A stretch of 64,000 bases of DNA from Phycisphaerae bacterium (GCA_028285035.1 JANQQF010000143.1:13648-77647), one strand, 5' to 3'; positions 55,027 to 63,784 are shown, counted from the stretch's first letter. Program-made: numbers and translations. Notes: generated by a model not told the origin, from the sequence alone.

Positions 55027-56661
55027 GTGAGTCAGACTTACAACATGATGGACTATGAAAAAACCTATGCGGAGTTTAAGTGGGAGCGCCCCGATAAATT
55101 CAACTTTGCCCGAGATGTGATTGATAAATGGGCGGCTGAAGACCCGGCCTTGGAAGCGCTCTTGTGGGTTGATGATGACGGGAACGAGGCGCGACGGACC
55201 TACGCTGACTTGAGTCAATCATCGCGGCAGGTGTGCAATGTGCTGACCGAAGCCGGGGTGAAACGGGGTGACGTCGTCGTCATCATGTTGAGCCGCGAAC
55301 TGCCTTGGTGGGAAATCTGCATCGCTTGTCTACGGATGGGTGCGGTTTTGTCCCCCGGCACCACTCAAATGACGGATAAAGATATCTCGTATCGGATCAA
55401 TCGGGCCGAGGCCACCTGCTTTATCACCACCGAAGCCTACGCCCCCCGTCTCGAAGCCGTAGCGGATGAGTGTCCAACATTACAAGCACAGATCATCATC
55501 GGCAGTCAACGTGAAGGCTGGACCAATTACGAAGAGGCTATGGCTGCTGCTTCAACCGAATTTGAAACGGCGGATACAGCCAGTGACGAAAACGCGATCT
55601 GTTATTTCACCTCCGGCACCACGGGCTATCCCAAAATGACCCTGCACACCCACACCTCCTATCCGCTTGGTCACATTACCACCGGCACCTACTGGCTGGA
55701 CCAGCGACCGGGCCAACTCCATTGGAACATCAGCGATACGGGCTGGGCCAAGGCTGCCTGGAGTAGCTTCTTTGGCCCCTGGAATTGTGGCTCGACGGTC
55801 TTTGTCTACCACACCTCTGCCTTCAAAGCCGAGAACATTCTAAACATTTTGCAGACATATCCCATCAACACCTTGTGTGGACCCCCCACCGTTTATCGAA
55901 TGCTGGTGTTGCAGAATTTGAGCCAATACAGCTTCCCCCATCTGCGCTACTGCATCGGGGCGGGTGAACCGCTCAACCCCGAGATTATCGAAACGTGGTA
56001 TCAGGCCACGGGCAACATCATCCGGGATGGCTACGGGCAGACCGAAACCGTCTTGCTATGCGGCAGCTTCCCCTGTATCGAGCCACGCTACGGCTCAATG
56101 GGCAAGCCCGCCCCCGGCATCGACCTGCAAGTGATCGACCACGATGGTAATATTTTACCGCCCAACCAAGAGGGCGACATCGCCGTGCGGGTCAAGCCAG
56201 AGCGACCGTTGGGCCTTTTCAAGGAGTATTGGAAAGATGAGGAGCGCACCGCTGCTACAATGAAGGGCGATTGGTACATCACGGGCGACCGAGCCTATGT
56301 GGATGAGGATGGCTACTTCTGGTTTGTCGGTCGGGCCGATGATGTCATTCTATCGGCCAGCTATCGCATCGGTCCGTTTGAGGTGGAAAGCGCGTTGATC
56401 GAGCACCCGGCTGTAGCTGAGTCAGCCGTTGTCGCCAGCCCCGACGAGGTACGCGGGGCGGTGGTCAAAGCCTTCATCGTTTTGGCCCCCGGCTACGAAG
56501 GCAGTGAGGAATTGAAGAAAGAGTTGCAAGATCATGTTAAAAGTGTGACCGCACCGTACAAATACCCTCGCAAGATTGCGTTCATCGAGGCTCTACCAAA
56601 AACGATCAGCGGCAAGATTCGTCGGATCGAGTTGCGAGAGATGGAAGAGTCGGGATCATAG
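55027..56661 (+). CDS. Medium/short-chain acyl-CoA synthetase
   Basis: 544 residues from GTG 55027, chosen for AAAGGAG eight bases upstream; a TTG at 54991 adds twelve residues. ANL-superfamily enzyme: AMP-binding YFTSGTTGYPKMTLHTH, GYGQTETVLLCG, GDRAYVDEDGYFWFVGRADD and the C-terminal Lys motif PKTISGKIRRIEL. LHWNISDTGWAKAAWSSFFG and NAICYFTSGTTG match MACS-type enzymes acting on medium/branched acids rather than acetyl-CoA synthetase. It activates acids to CoA esters, possibly isobutyrate or 2-methyl acids for IcmF. Separate leader from icmF (220-base gap) but likely the same regulon. Confidence 0.93.
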   Translation: MSQTYNMMDYEKTYAEFKWERPDKFNFARDVIDKWAAEDPALEALLWVDDDGNEARRTYADLSQSSRQVCNVLTEAGVKRGDVVVIMLSRELPWWEICIACLRMGAVLSPGTTQMTDKDISYRINRAEATCFITTEAYAPRLEAVADECPTLQAQIIIGSQREGWTNYEEAMAAASTEFETADTASDENAICYFTSGTTGYPKMTLHTHTSYPLGHITTGTYWLDQRPGQLHWNISDTGWAKAAWSSFFGPWNCGSTVFVYHTSAFKAENILNILQTYPINTLCGPPTVYRMLVLQNLSQYSFPHLRYCIGAGEPLNPEIIETWYQATGNIIRDGYGQTETVLLCGSFPCIEPRYGSMGKPAPGIDLQVIDHDGNILPPNQEGDIAVRVKPERPLGLFKEYWKDEERTAATMKGDWYITGDRAYVDEDGYFWFVGRADDVILSASYRIGPFEVESALIEHPAVAESAVVASPDEVRGAVVKAFIVLAPGYEGSEELKKELQDHVKSVTAPYKYPRKIAFIEALPKTISGKIRRIELREMEESGS

Positions 56662-56724
56662 GTTTTAGAATTTCAAAAGTTCGTTAGTGTCATTCGTTTC
56701 CTGCCACACATTATTCAATAAAAC

Positions 56725-56770
56725 GTAGAACGTAGTACGTAAAATAGGCTAAAAACGTGCTATGTTCTAC
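56725..56770. repeat. ACGTAG-type inverted repeat, second copy
   Basis: GTAGAACGTAGTACGT (56725-56740) pairs with ACGTGCTATGTTCTAC (56755-56770), two mismatches. Same word family as 54872-54935; the two bracket the acyl-CoA synthetase gene. Confidence 0.65.
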
Positions 56771-57130
56771 ATTTTAAAGAGACAGGCTAATGGTGACGAA
56801 AATTTGGAGACACTACCGGCAGATAGGTTTTAAGCCTTCCACCTAATCCCTATAACCTCATATTTTGGTTTCTCGATAATACTAGAATTTGTAAAGGAAA
56901 TGTGATATTATCGAGGAGTTTGAGAAAGCATTAAGCAAGAATCTTGCGGCTAACTATATTTTCCTAAATACAATTTGATGTTCTTCGGATGTAATCAATG
57001 GACAAAGACCCTCTTATAGAAAACCTACCAATTTCAAATGAATTTAATAAAATCAAACCACTTATTCGTTCCATTCTGTTCGAAATCTGCAAAAAATAGA
57101 CGCTAAAAATAAGTCAGTATGCCTGATAGT

Positions 57131-57176
57131 TTGACGAAATAGAATTTCCAGATAAAATACATTGTACAATTGTACA
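57131..57176 (+). promoter_or_regulatory. Promoter and operator of the PIN/Phd module
   Basis: TTGACG (57131-57136), 16-base spacer, TAAAAT (57153-57158), and immediately downstream the perfect palindrome TGTACAATTGTACA (57163-57176) over the expected transcription start, a layout typical of autorepressed toxin-antitoxin operons. Confidence 0.6.
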
Positions 57177-57196
57177 GTTTATAGGGTGGCCTAACG

Positions 57197-57589
57197 ATGA
57201 ATATTGTCGTTGATGCTTCGGCGATTATTGCTGTTATTGCCAACGAACCAAGCAAACCAGATATAATTGAAGCTACGCAGGAAGCGACACTTATTGCACC
57301 TGCCTCAATTCATTGGGAAATTGCGAATGCCTTTTCAGCAATGTTCAAGCGAGATCGAGTTTCTCTGGATGAGGCCGTCGCTGCCATAGCTATTTATAGC
57401 CAAATACCCATTCGTTTTGTTGACGTGGAGTTAGAAGACTCATTACGAATTGCCGCTCAACTAAATCTTTATGCCTATGATGCTTATTTGTTGCGATGTG
57501 CGCAGAAACAGAAATCGCCGCTTCTATCACTGGATGGAGCGTTATTAAACAAAGCGAAACAGTTGAAGTTGCAGGTAATCGAGGTGTAA
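57197..57589 (+). CDS. VapC-like PIN-domain toxin (first gene)
   Basis: 130 residues. PIN acidic residues in IVVDASAIIAVI, HWEIANAFSAMF, YAYDAYLLRCA and LSLDGALLNKA. Expected ribonuclease toxin. It is encoded before its antitoxin, the reverse of the usual order, with three bases between the genes. GTGGCC rather than a good ribosome site precedes the ATG. Confidence 0.87.
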   Translation: MNIVVDASAIIAVIANEPSKPDIIEATQEATLIAPASIHWEIANAFSAMFKRDRVSLDEAVAAIAIYSQIPIRFVDVELEDSLRIAAQLNLYAYDAYLLRCAQKQKSPLLSLDGALLNKAKQLKLQVIEV

Positions 57590-57592
57590 GAC

Positions 57593-57817
57593 ATGGTTGT
57601 ATATACATATTCAGAGGCGAGGCAAAAGTTAGCTAGTTTGTTAGACCAGGTATTACAAGATGGGGAAGTGCGGATCAAGCGGCGTGATGGGCAAGTCTTT
57701 GTTATTAAACCTGTGACTGAGCAAACGTCACCATTTGATGTGCCGGGAATCAATCTTGGTCTAAATGCCACAGAAATCGTCCAATTTATCAAAGAAGGCC
57801 AGCGGTACAGCAGTTAA
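57593..57817 (+). CDS. Phd/YefM-type antitoxin
   Basis: 74 residues. YTYSEARQKLASLLDQVLQDGEVRIKRRDGQVFVIKP is the Phd/YefM fold: an N-terminal DNA-binding part and a linker to the toxin-binding C-terminus (residues about 45-74). It would repress through the palindrome at 57163 and neutralise the PIN toxin. Although second in order, close spacing implies coupled translation. Confidence 0.82.
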   Translation: MVVYTYSEARQKLASLLDQVLQDGEVRIKRRDGQVFVIKPVTEQTSPFDVPGINLGLNATEIVQFIKEGQRYSS

Positions 57818-58034
57818 GGAATATAAAAGAAATAACTCCCGCATTTTGAATTCAGGTAATTGGTAAATCGTAATTCCGTAAGCGCAACGATAATTACTAT
57901 TTACTAAGACTCTGCTCAACCAAATTTCTACACCTAACCAACATTTGTTAAAATTGCCCTCGTCAAAACACCAAATACATGCTAAAATGACGACAATGAT
58001 GTGAACGAAGCTGCAATACGAAAAGGTGGTAACA

Positions 58035-58319
58035 ATGATTTCGGATGAGATTGGCAGGGATTTACATGATAGATTGACGCGGAGCGAACAACTTTCTGAT
58101 GATCAGCAACGTCAATTAGAACATTGGTATGAACACCAAGATCGTCTTGAAACCAACATTTTAGGGACAAGTGTAGAAGCAAAGCGCATTGCCAAGCTTC
58201 GGTCTCAAATTGAGGTGGCTTTAACTCAATTGACAACCATCTCCCATCGTATTCAAGAAATTGCTTCCGAAAATGAGATCTTACGACAGGAAATAAGCAG
58301 TTTGCGCCCAACTTGCTGA
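58035..58319 (+). CDS. Small coiled-coil protein
   Basis: 94 residues from ATG 58035, with AAGGTGG upstream (a GTG at 58026 is possible). Almost wholly helical and polar: DQQRQLEHWYEHQDRLE, then TISHRIQEIASENEILRQEI. Such proteins often stand directly upstream of HNH endonuclease genes in Chloroflexota and cyanobacteria, as I recall. The sequence that follows looks like a broken HNH start, supporting that view. Function unknown. Confidence 0.5.
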   Translation: MISDEIGRDLHDRLTRSEQLSDDQQRQLEHWYEHQDRLETNILGTSVEAKRIAKLRSQIEVALTQLTTISHRIQEIASENEILRQEISSLRPTC

Positions 58320-58343
58320 TTCATCCACCCTACAGCAAACCGT

Positions 58344-58385
58344 ATGACCCTTCCCCCTGATATTCGACAACAAGTTCGGCAATGA
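58344..58385 (+). pseudogene. N-terminal fragment of an HNH endonuclease-like gene
   Basis: MTLPPDIRQQVRQ then TGA, then Ala-Asn. HNH proteins of this type typically start with a ...VRQRANxxCEYC stretch, so the TGA sits where CGA (Arg) is expected; the zinc and HNH motifs are gone. The TGA overlaps an ATG (58382) of a 25-residue coiled-coil ORF ending ELLQLILG. Confidence 0.4.
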
Positions 58386-58447
58386 GCCAACTCTGGATGG
58401 AAGAACAACAAGACTTACTTCGAGAGCAGCGAGAATTATTACAACTC

Positions 58448-58524
58448 ATATTGGGATAAAAGTGATGATCCAAACCCAAACCGACGCAATGAAGGCCACC
58501 AAATTGGTGGCCTTCGCTATTATA
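58448..58524 (+). repeat. 77-bp direct repeat, left copy
   Basis: Matches 60317-60393 with five differences. Core is the stem GAAGGCCACC/GGTGGCCTTC around AAATT (58491-58515). It overlaps the end of the small coiled-coil ORF. Together the copies bracket the DUF3137 gene. Confidence 0.85.
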
Positions 58525-58856
58525 TACCTTAGACAGGTTATATTTGGATTTTTCAATGAATATCATACTCGAATGACCCCCGATTAAACCATTCGAGGGC
58601 AGGCGTTATCGGGTATCCACGTGGACTGTCGTCATAGATTCACGATAAAATCACACGGGCATGACAAAATAAAAGCCCATTTTCAATCCGTTCATAGTAT
58701 AAATGACTCGGACATTCCAGATTATGGCAGCGGAATATGTAGAGGGTCGGCGTTGGCTGAAAACGGGCTGGGTGTACTCTGAATGCGGTGTTTATAGCTG
58801 CAGAAATCTACATTGATACGTAACCTTCGGCAGTATCTAAAAAGGAGAAGGACTCA

Positions 58857-60224
58857 ATGAATCACAAAAGAATGTCACTGGTAGACGACGACAGGGAATT
58901 CCAACACTACTACCTCCAACATCTCGAACCGCTAGAGCGGCGATACGAATCCCTGCGGCGGAAAGCGGTGCAGGAACGCAACCTGCGTATCGTTGCCGCG
59001 CTGGTAGCTTGGCTGGCGGCTGTGGGTGGAATTGGTTACTTGGCTCACCCCATTGGGGAGTTTTGGCCGTTCGTGGGCTTTTTTGCCCTGGTGAACGTGG
59101 TCGGGCTTGGGGTGTGGGCCTGGTTGCCAGCCGTAGCCCATATCATGCGGCTCAAGGACCAGGTGCTGACTCGCATCGTTCCGTTCTTTGGCGACTTGCG
59201 CTACCAGGCTGAACCTGACCTCGTTCCCGGCCGGTACGGTAGCTGGAAGGTGCTTCCGAATTTCAGCAAAGCCAAGTGTGAGGACCAAATCGAAGGTAGC
59301 TATCGTGGCGTGCCGCTCAAACTGGCTGAAGTCAAGTTCGAATACAAGTACAGCTCGATAAATAGTGACACCAAGTCCACTGGGATCGCTTTCAAGGGTT
59401 TAATGATCGCCTTTGAGCTTGGGCAGGAATACTCCGGCGTTACCTTGGTCCGCAGCCAGGGCAGTGATATGAACAACCGGTTTCACCTCGACGAGGTTTT
59501 GGAGGAGGTGGGCGTCGGCTCGGGTTTCGAGGTCTTTGCGACCAGCGACGCTCCGGGGGGCACGCTCGCGGACGCCATGTTTCTTGAGCGGCTGGCGGAG
59601 GTCTCGGCCCAATTCGAAGCGCGACATCTTTTTGCCAGCTTCCACGCAGACCGCTTGGTGATGCTGATCGATCACAAGGGCAACTATTTTGAGATGTCCC
59701 ATCGTCAGAAGACCAATTTCGCACAGGATGCCGAGCGCGTGCGGGATGAGTTAGGGCGATTCTTTTCGATTGTTGATCTACTTCAACTGCGCGGTGTATC
59801 TGCCGCGAGTGGAAAAGGGACCGGGTTGTTGGAAAGCCCAGCGTTTCCGGAGCTTTCAGGACCAAATGCCGCGACCCCCTATGACATAGCGTTTCCGGAG
59901 CTTCCAGGGCCAAATGCCGCGGACCCCTATGACATTGGTGGCTGGGGGTGTCTCGGTGTTTTTGTCATATTTGCCGTAGCTATGTCGGCATATCTCTGGA
60001 TATTGGATACTGAGTTGTCAAAGGGGGCGCTCCTCTGGTGGTCGGCACTTGGCGGTTCGTTGACGGCGCTGGGGCTCTTTCAGGCCATTCGCGGCGTTTT
60101 GTCGCGATCCATGGGGACTGTGATTTTTGGCATCATCCTTCTGACCGGGGCCTTCGTGGTGCTTTATTACTATGGCTCGCCCGAGACTCAAGGGCTGATC
60201 CGATCCTGGATGCCAGGGCTGTGA
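58857..60224 (+). CDS. DUF3137 membrane protein with tandem repeat
   Basis: 455 residues. Two N-terminal membrane helices (about 43-95), a soluble DUF3137 domain (about 115-315: GSWKVLPNFSKAKCEDQIEG, FKGLMIAFELGQEYSGV, DAMFLERLAEVSAQFE, HADRLVMLIDHKGNYFEMS), then a linker that contains the exact 16-residue tandem unit AFPEL(S/P)GPNAA(T/D)PYDI twice (48-bp direct repeats at 59841 and 59889), and three more helices near the C-terminus. The function of DUF3137 is unknown. Base composition is visibly richer in G+C than all neighbours, and the gene is flanked by 77-bp direct repeats, which points to acquisition. AAAGGAGAAGG precedes the ATG. Confidence 0.82.
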   Translation: MNHKRMSLVDDDREFQHYYLQHLEPLERRYESLRRKAVQERNLRIVAALVAWLAAVGGIGYLAHPIGEFWPFVGFFALVNVVGLGVWAWLPAVAHIMRLKDQVLTRIVPFFGDLRYQAEPDLVPGRYGSWKVLPNFSKAKCEDQIEGSYRGVPLKLAEVKFEYKYSSINSDTKSTGIAFKGLMIAFELGQEYSGVTLVRSQGSDMNNRFHLDEVLEEVGVGSGFEVFATSDAPGGTLADAMFLERLAEVSAQFEARHLFASFHADRLVMLIDHKGNYFEMSHRQKTNFAQDAERVRDELGRFFSIVDLLQLRGVSAASGKGTGLLESPAFPELSGPNAATPYDIAFPELPGPNAADPYDIGGWGCLGVFVIFAVAMSAYLWILDTELSKGALLWWSALGGSLTALGLFQAIRGVLSRSMGTVIFGIILLTGAFVVLYYYGSPETQGLIRSWMPGL

Positions 60225-60316
60225 GCAGGTGAAAGCAATCCCGAAGCACTCGCTACTTGCTGGAACTGTACCTCACCGCCACCTCAAGAGTTTCGCCACA
60301 GTATTTGTGCGCTATA

Positions 60317-60393
60317 ATATTGAGACAAAAGCGATGACCCAAACCCAAACCGACGCAACGAAGGCCACCAAATTGGTGGCCTTCGCTATTATA
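60317..60393 (+). repeat. 77-bp direct repeat, right copy
   Basis: Same sequence as 58448-58524 with five differences and the same GAAGGCCACC/GGTGGCCTTC hairpin (60360-60384). It ends 28 bases before the FG-GAP gene's stop codon on the other strand and can act as a terminator for the DUF3137 gene. Confidence 0.85.
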
Positions 60394-60421
60394 AATTATT
60401 GACACATCTTATAATAACCGC

Positions 60422-61750
60422 TTACTCCCCACCAAAGCTCACAACATACGCGTGTCCCACACTCGTGCCTGCAAAATCGTGACCCACGGCCGTCAGAAGA
60501 AAATCTTGCACACCATCATTCGTGACATCGCCCAAACTCAAGGCATCGACGCCTAGGGCATCATCTGCGATAGCCCCAGTCGCGGTGTGGAGAATGGTTC
60601 CATCTGCACCAGAGATGACATAAACCTTACCGCCACCCGATGATCCTGCGCTAGAGGTCCAAGCAGCAACAATCATATCAGCCTGACCGTCGTCGTTGAT
60701 GTCGGGGATGCCGCGCCCCGGGCCAATGCCATCGCCATCAACTTCGGCCTCGACCACGTGAATGGGGCTGCCATCAAAACCGGAGAAGGCGTAGGCGCGG
60801 CCCGTGCTGTTAGCCTCACCACGCTGGGCGTTGTAATCGCCAATGAAGGCATCGGGTACGCCATCACCGTTGACATCACCTGCCCCAGAGGCGAAGAAAC
60901 GACCAAAGGTTGGTGGCGTTCCGGCTGGCCCCTCCGGCTCTAGGGTATGTAAAATTTCGCCATCGACGCCGGACAGGATGTAGGCTCGACCGCGTCCATC
61001 CTCACCTGCGCCCATCGCGCCAGCAACTTGATCCGGCACACCGTCGCCATTCACATCACCAATCATTCCCACCGCACTGCCAAGCTGGGCACCCTCAGTT
61101 AAACCGTCCTGCGTCCATAAAACAGAGCCATCTTGCCCTGAATAGAGATAAATCCGACCGCTTTGGGTGAACGTGAAGCTGGCTCCGAGTGATCCGACAA
61201 TCACATCACCATAGCCATCGCCATTCACATCACCAGCTCTGGCCACACCCGAGCCAAACCAGCCATCGATTGGGGCATCTCCCGTAAATTCATAAAGTAC
61301 GCTATGATCAACCGCCGAGTAAACCACAGCTCGCCCCTCTCCGCCTGGTTCGGGTCCACCAATAACATAATCGGTCACGCCATCAAAGTTAACATCGCCC
61401 GCATCGCCTGCTGTCCAGCCAAACAGGTCGCCGGGTTCGCCAACAATGGCATTGACTAACAGACCATCGAAGCCCGAATAAATATAAACTTTGCCCGTCG
61501 GCGTAATCCCGTTGGCCGAATAGAAGGGGGCTGTGATCATAATTTCGCTGGCCCCATCACTGTTGAGGTCACTAATTTTGGCTCCAACCCAACCAAAGCC
61601 ATCCCCAATATTTTCACCATTGAAGGTCTGGTGGCGCTTGACCTCCGTTTCCACAAAAGGCCCGATAGCGAAGGTCGAAAAGGTGGCCATTACGGTCAAG
61701 CCAATGGCCAGAATCAAACTGCCTAAAATGATAAATTTTTTGTGAAGCAT
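60422..61750 (-). CDS. Secreted FG-GAP (integrin alpha-like) repeat protein
   Basis: 442 residues. Signal peptide (about 1-29). Seven or so FG-GAP/VCBS-type repeats build a propeller, with the calcium-like loops GDVNGDGVPDQVAG, GDVNGDGYGDVIVG and GDVNFDGVTDYVIGG, and GYGKVYIYSGFDG-like strands between. Such proteins bind ligands or the cell surface. It lacks the YLP tail, the WCC domain and an anchor motif. AGGAGAAGAA precedes the ATG. Single gene. Confidence 0.9.
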   Translation of the reverse strand: MLHKKFIILGSLILAIGLTVMATFSTFAIGPFVETEVKRHQTFNGENIGDGFGWVGAKISDLNSDGASEIMITAPFYSANGITPTGKVYIYSGFDGLLVNAIVGEPGDLFGWTAGDAGDVNFDGVTDYVIGGPEPGGEGRAVVYSAVDHSVLYEFTGDAPIDGWFGSGVARAGDVNGDGYGDVIVGSLGASFTFTQSGRIYLYSGQDGSVLWTQDGLTEGAQLGSAVGMIGDVNGDGVPDQVAGAMGAGEDGRGRAYILSGVDGEILHTLEPEGPAGTPPTFGRFFASGAGDVNGDGVPDAFIGDYNAQRGEANSTGRAYAFSGFDGSPIHVVEAEVDGDGIGPGRGIPDINDDGQADMIVAAWTSSAGSSGGGKVYVISGADGTILHTATGAIADDALGVDALSLGDVTNDGVQDFLLTAVGHDFAGTSVGHAYVVSFGGE

Positions 61751-62140
61751 TTTCTTCTCCTCTTGTTTTGTAATTGGTAATTAGGGATTGATTCACTAAT
61801 AAACCGACTATGGTGTTCTCAAAATGGAGGGGCATGTCATTCTCGCGTGCTTTTGTGTTATTGGCTTTCATAGCCAGAATCCATCAGCCACAACCCAGTA
61901 GATGCCCGACAAAACCATTCGGGCCTGACACGCTGAAACGTAACCCCACCTAATTTGAATAATTCGTTAATTACTATTTACTAAGGAATGGAAAAGAAAT
62001 AACTTCGGTATTTGATAGCCTGCATGTAGCCTTAGAAATACGTAAGTTATTTAATCCTTAGTCCTAATCACCAATTACTCTAATCTTCTAAAAGAGGATA
62101 CCGACCTATTTAATTGCTCGCTATCAAAATCTTGCTCGTT
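61751..62140. other. Intergenic gap with recurrent A+T-rich words
   Basis: 390 bases without a gene. It holds AATTACTATTTACTAAGG (about 61968-61985), a word set that also appears near 57890 and 18830, suggesting a degenerate dispersed repeat. No promoter or hairpin is convincing. Confidence 0.35.
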
Positions 62141-63022
62141 TTAGGAGAATTTGAGGGAACGCCAAGCGGAGGGGGGCTGCCCAAAGGCTTGGCGGAAGGC
62201 GAGGGTGAAATGGCTATGATGGGCGTAACCAAGCTCTAGGGCCAACGCGGTCAGATTGCGATAGCCCTGATCAATATACTCCAGCGCTGTACGTAGTCGG
62301 AGTTGATCAAGATAGTGATGGATGGTGTGCCCAGTTTGTCGCCGGAAAACGCGACAGAGGTGGTAAGGAGAACAATGCAATTCAGTGGCCAGATCGGTCA
62401 AAACCAAGGTTTGTTGAAACCGCGTGGCTAGAATCGACTGGGTGGCTTGGGCTAACTCACGATGCGCCTGTCGAGTTGCCGCTCGCGTTGGCTGGGGTTG
62501 GATACTGCGGGCCTGATAGGTATTCTGGATGGCCATCTCAAGGATATCGAGCATATTTTCTTCAATGTATAAAGCATCGGGCGATTTCGCTTCAAGAAGA
62601 TGCTTGACCACCAGCCGTTGCCGCAGGTAGATTTGGGGATCGCCGGGGCCGTGGGTTAGATGAAAGGGCTTTTCAGGGCGATCAACCACCGCTGGGTCAT
62701 ACCTGCGCAACATATCGATAATGAGCTTTGGCTTGAAAGCAAACCACTCACACAAATCACCCCGGTCAGACAACTTACCGCGTCGATAACGCTGCTGATC
62801 GTTGTAAAACATCACAACATTAGGATCAGCCACAATTGGCTCGCCCCCCACGTGGGTGATGCGAACGCTGGTGCGGGGAAAGACCAATAAATGTCCCTGT
62901 GTGGGGCCAGTGTCCGCAAAGGAAGGATACCAAGGTCGGCAACGAAAGGTACCTGCCCAGAATAGGGTTCCTTTATAGAGAACTTGCGTTTCAAATGAAG
63001 CATTGAGTGAGTTAGAATCCAT
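62141..63022 (-). CDS. AraC family transcriptional regulator
   Basis: 293 residues. N-terminal cupin-like sensor domain (about 20-160, HLLVFPRTSVRITHVGG) and C-terminal double helix-turn-helix (LTDLATELHCSPYHLCRVF and LTALALELGYAHHSHFTLAF, RQAFGQPPSAWR), the standard AraC/XylS layout for sugar or small-molecule sensing. It lies six bases after a phosphoribosyltransferase-like gene on the same strand, so the two share a transcript. Target and ligand are unknown. Confidence 0.9.
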   Translation of the reverse strand: MDSNSLNASFETQVLYKGTLFWAGTFRCRPWYPSFADTGPTQGHLLVFPRTSVRITHVGGEPIVADPNVVMFYNDQQRYRRGKLSDRGDLCEWFAFKPKLIIDMLRRYDPAVVDRPEKPFHLTHGPGDPQIYLRQRLVVKHLLEAKSPDALYIEENMLDILEMAIQNTYQARSIQPQPTRAATRQAHRELAQATQSILATRFQQTLVLTDLATELHCSPYHLCRVFRRQTGHTIHHYLDQLRLRTALEYIDQGYRNLTALALELGYAHHSHFTLAFRQAFGQPPSAWRSLKFS

Positions 63023-63028
63023 TTCACC

Positions 63029-63781
63029 TTAATCAACGACCTGCCACGGCAATTGCCGACGGGAGCGTTGAAAGGTGGGAAGTTGAAGGGGAAAGGGTTG
63101 GGGAAGGAGTTTGATTTCAACCTTTTCTTGTTGAAACGTTTCTTGGTATAAATCGCCGTCTGAACCAACGACAGCAGCAAATTGGGGTGGGGCTAGCTTT
63201 AGTTGCTCAAAAATCCGCTGCACCGCCACCATCGTGCCGCCCCGCCCCACAAAATCATCTACAAAAATAGGCTTCACCCCAGTCTGACTAGCCCGCCAGA
63301 GCAGTTCCACATCTTTGGGTGACATCGACATGGTGTCATCAGTTTGCGAGGTGATGGATTGATAGGTCACTTGGGGAATCTTTATTTCTTGGCTCTCAAT
63401 CACGATGGGGCGTTGCATATAAACTTTGGGGTGACCTTTTCGCAAGGTGATGATCCGTTCTTCGAGACGATCACCCATCTGCGCATACAAATGATGCCAC
63501 ACCCACGGCGTAAGGTGTGCGCCTTTTGTTTCGGCAGTGAGCAAAATCAGCCGTTCATCGGGGCTATGCGCCAGAATGGTCTGGGCGAGTCGCTGGCCGA
63601 TGTAATCGAGAAAGGCTTGCGATTGCTCCATCACAACGAAGGAGGCAATGCCAATTTCAGTTTCACCGTCCGGCTGTCCCACGGATACGATGTCGAGCGT
63701 TAGCTCGAAGGGGCCGACGGTTGTGATCCAGCAGGGCCAGTTGTTTTTGTGGGTAATTTGTCCTGAATTATGATTTGGCAT
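63029..63781 (-). CDS. Phosphoribosyltransferase-domain protein
   Basis: 250 residues. The PRPP-binding loop PIFVDDFVGRGGTMVAVQRIF and the VGPFELTLDIVSVGQPDG start match a type I phosphoribosyltransferase fold (adenine PRTase-like), and LILLTAETKGAHLTPWVWH is a plausible substrate flap. There is no clear hood motif that fixes the base or partner, and such domains also occur in regulators. It is between the truncated gene at the window edge and the AraC gene, all closely spaced. Confidence 0.7.
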   Translation of the reverse strand: MPNHNSGQITHKNNWPCWITTVGPFELTLDIVSVGQPDGETEIGIASFVVMEQSQAFLDYIGQRLAQTILAHSPDERLILLTAETKGAHLTPWVWHHLYAQMGDRLEERIITLRKGHPKVYMQRPIVIESQEIKIPQVTYQSITSQTDDTMSMSPKDVELLWRASQTGVKPIFVDDFVGRGGTMVAVQRIFEQLKLAPPQFAAVVGSDGDLYQETFQQEKVEIKLLPQPFPLQLPTFQRSRRQLPWQVVD

Positions 63782-63784
63782 TAA

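Larger units (their letters stand above)
56662..57196. other. Gap between acyl-CoA synthetase and PIN module
   Basis: 535 bases without a gene; contains a second ACGTAG hairpin, A+T-rich spacer and the promoter/operator of the PIN/Phd module. Confidence 0.4.
58320..58856. other. Remnant-rich gap before the DUF3137 gene
   Basis: 537 bases holding a likely HNH fragment, a 25-residue coiled-coil ORF (58382-58459), the first 77-bp direct repeat (which can also encode a 40-residue hydrophobic peptide, 58465-58587), and an inverted repeat CTCGAATG/CATTCGAG at 58568-58597. Confidence 0.4.

Noticed and set aside
58465..58587. 40-residue hydrophobic ORF inside the left 77-bp repeat
   Set aside because: The second repeat copy encodes only 22 residues with replaced amino acids, so the conserved feature is the hairpin, not the peptide.
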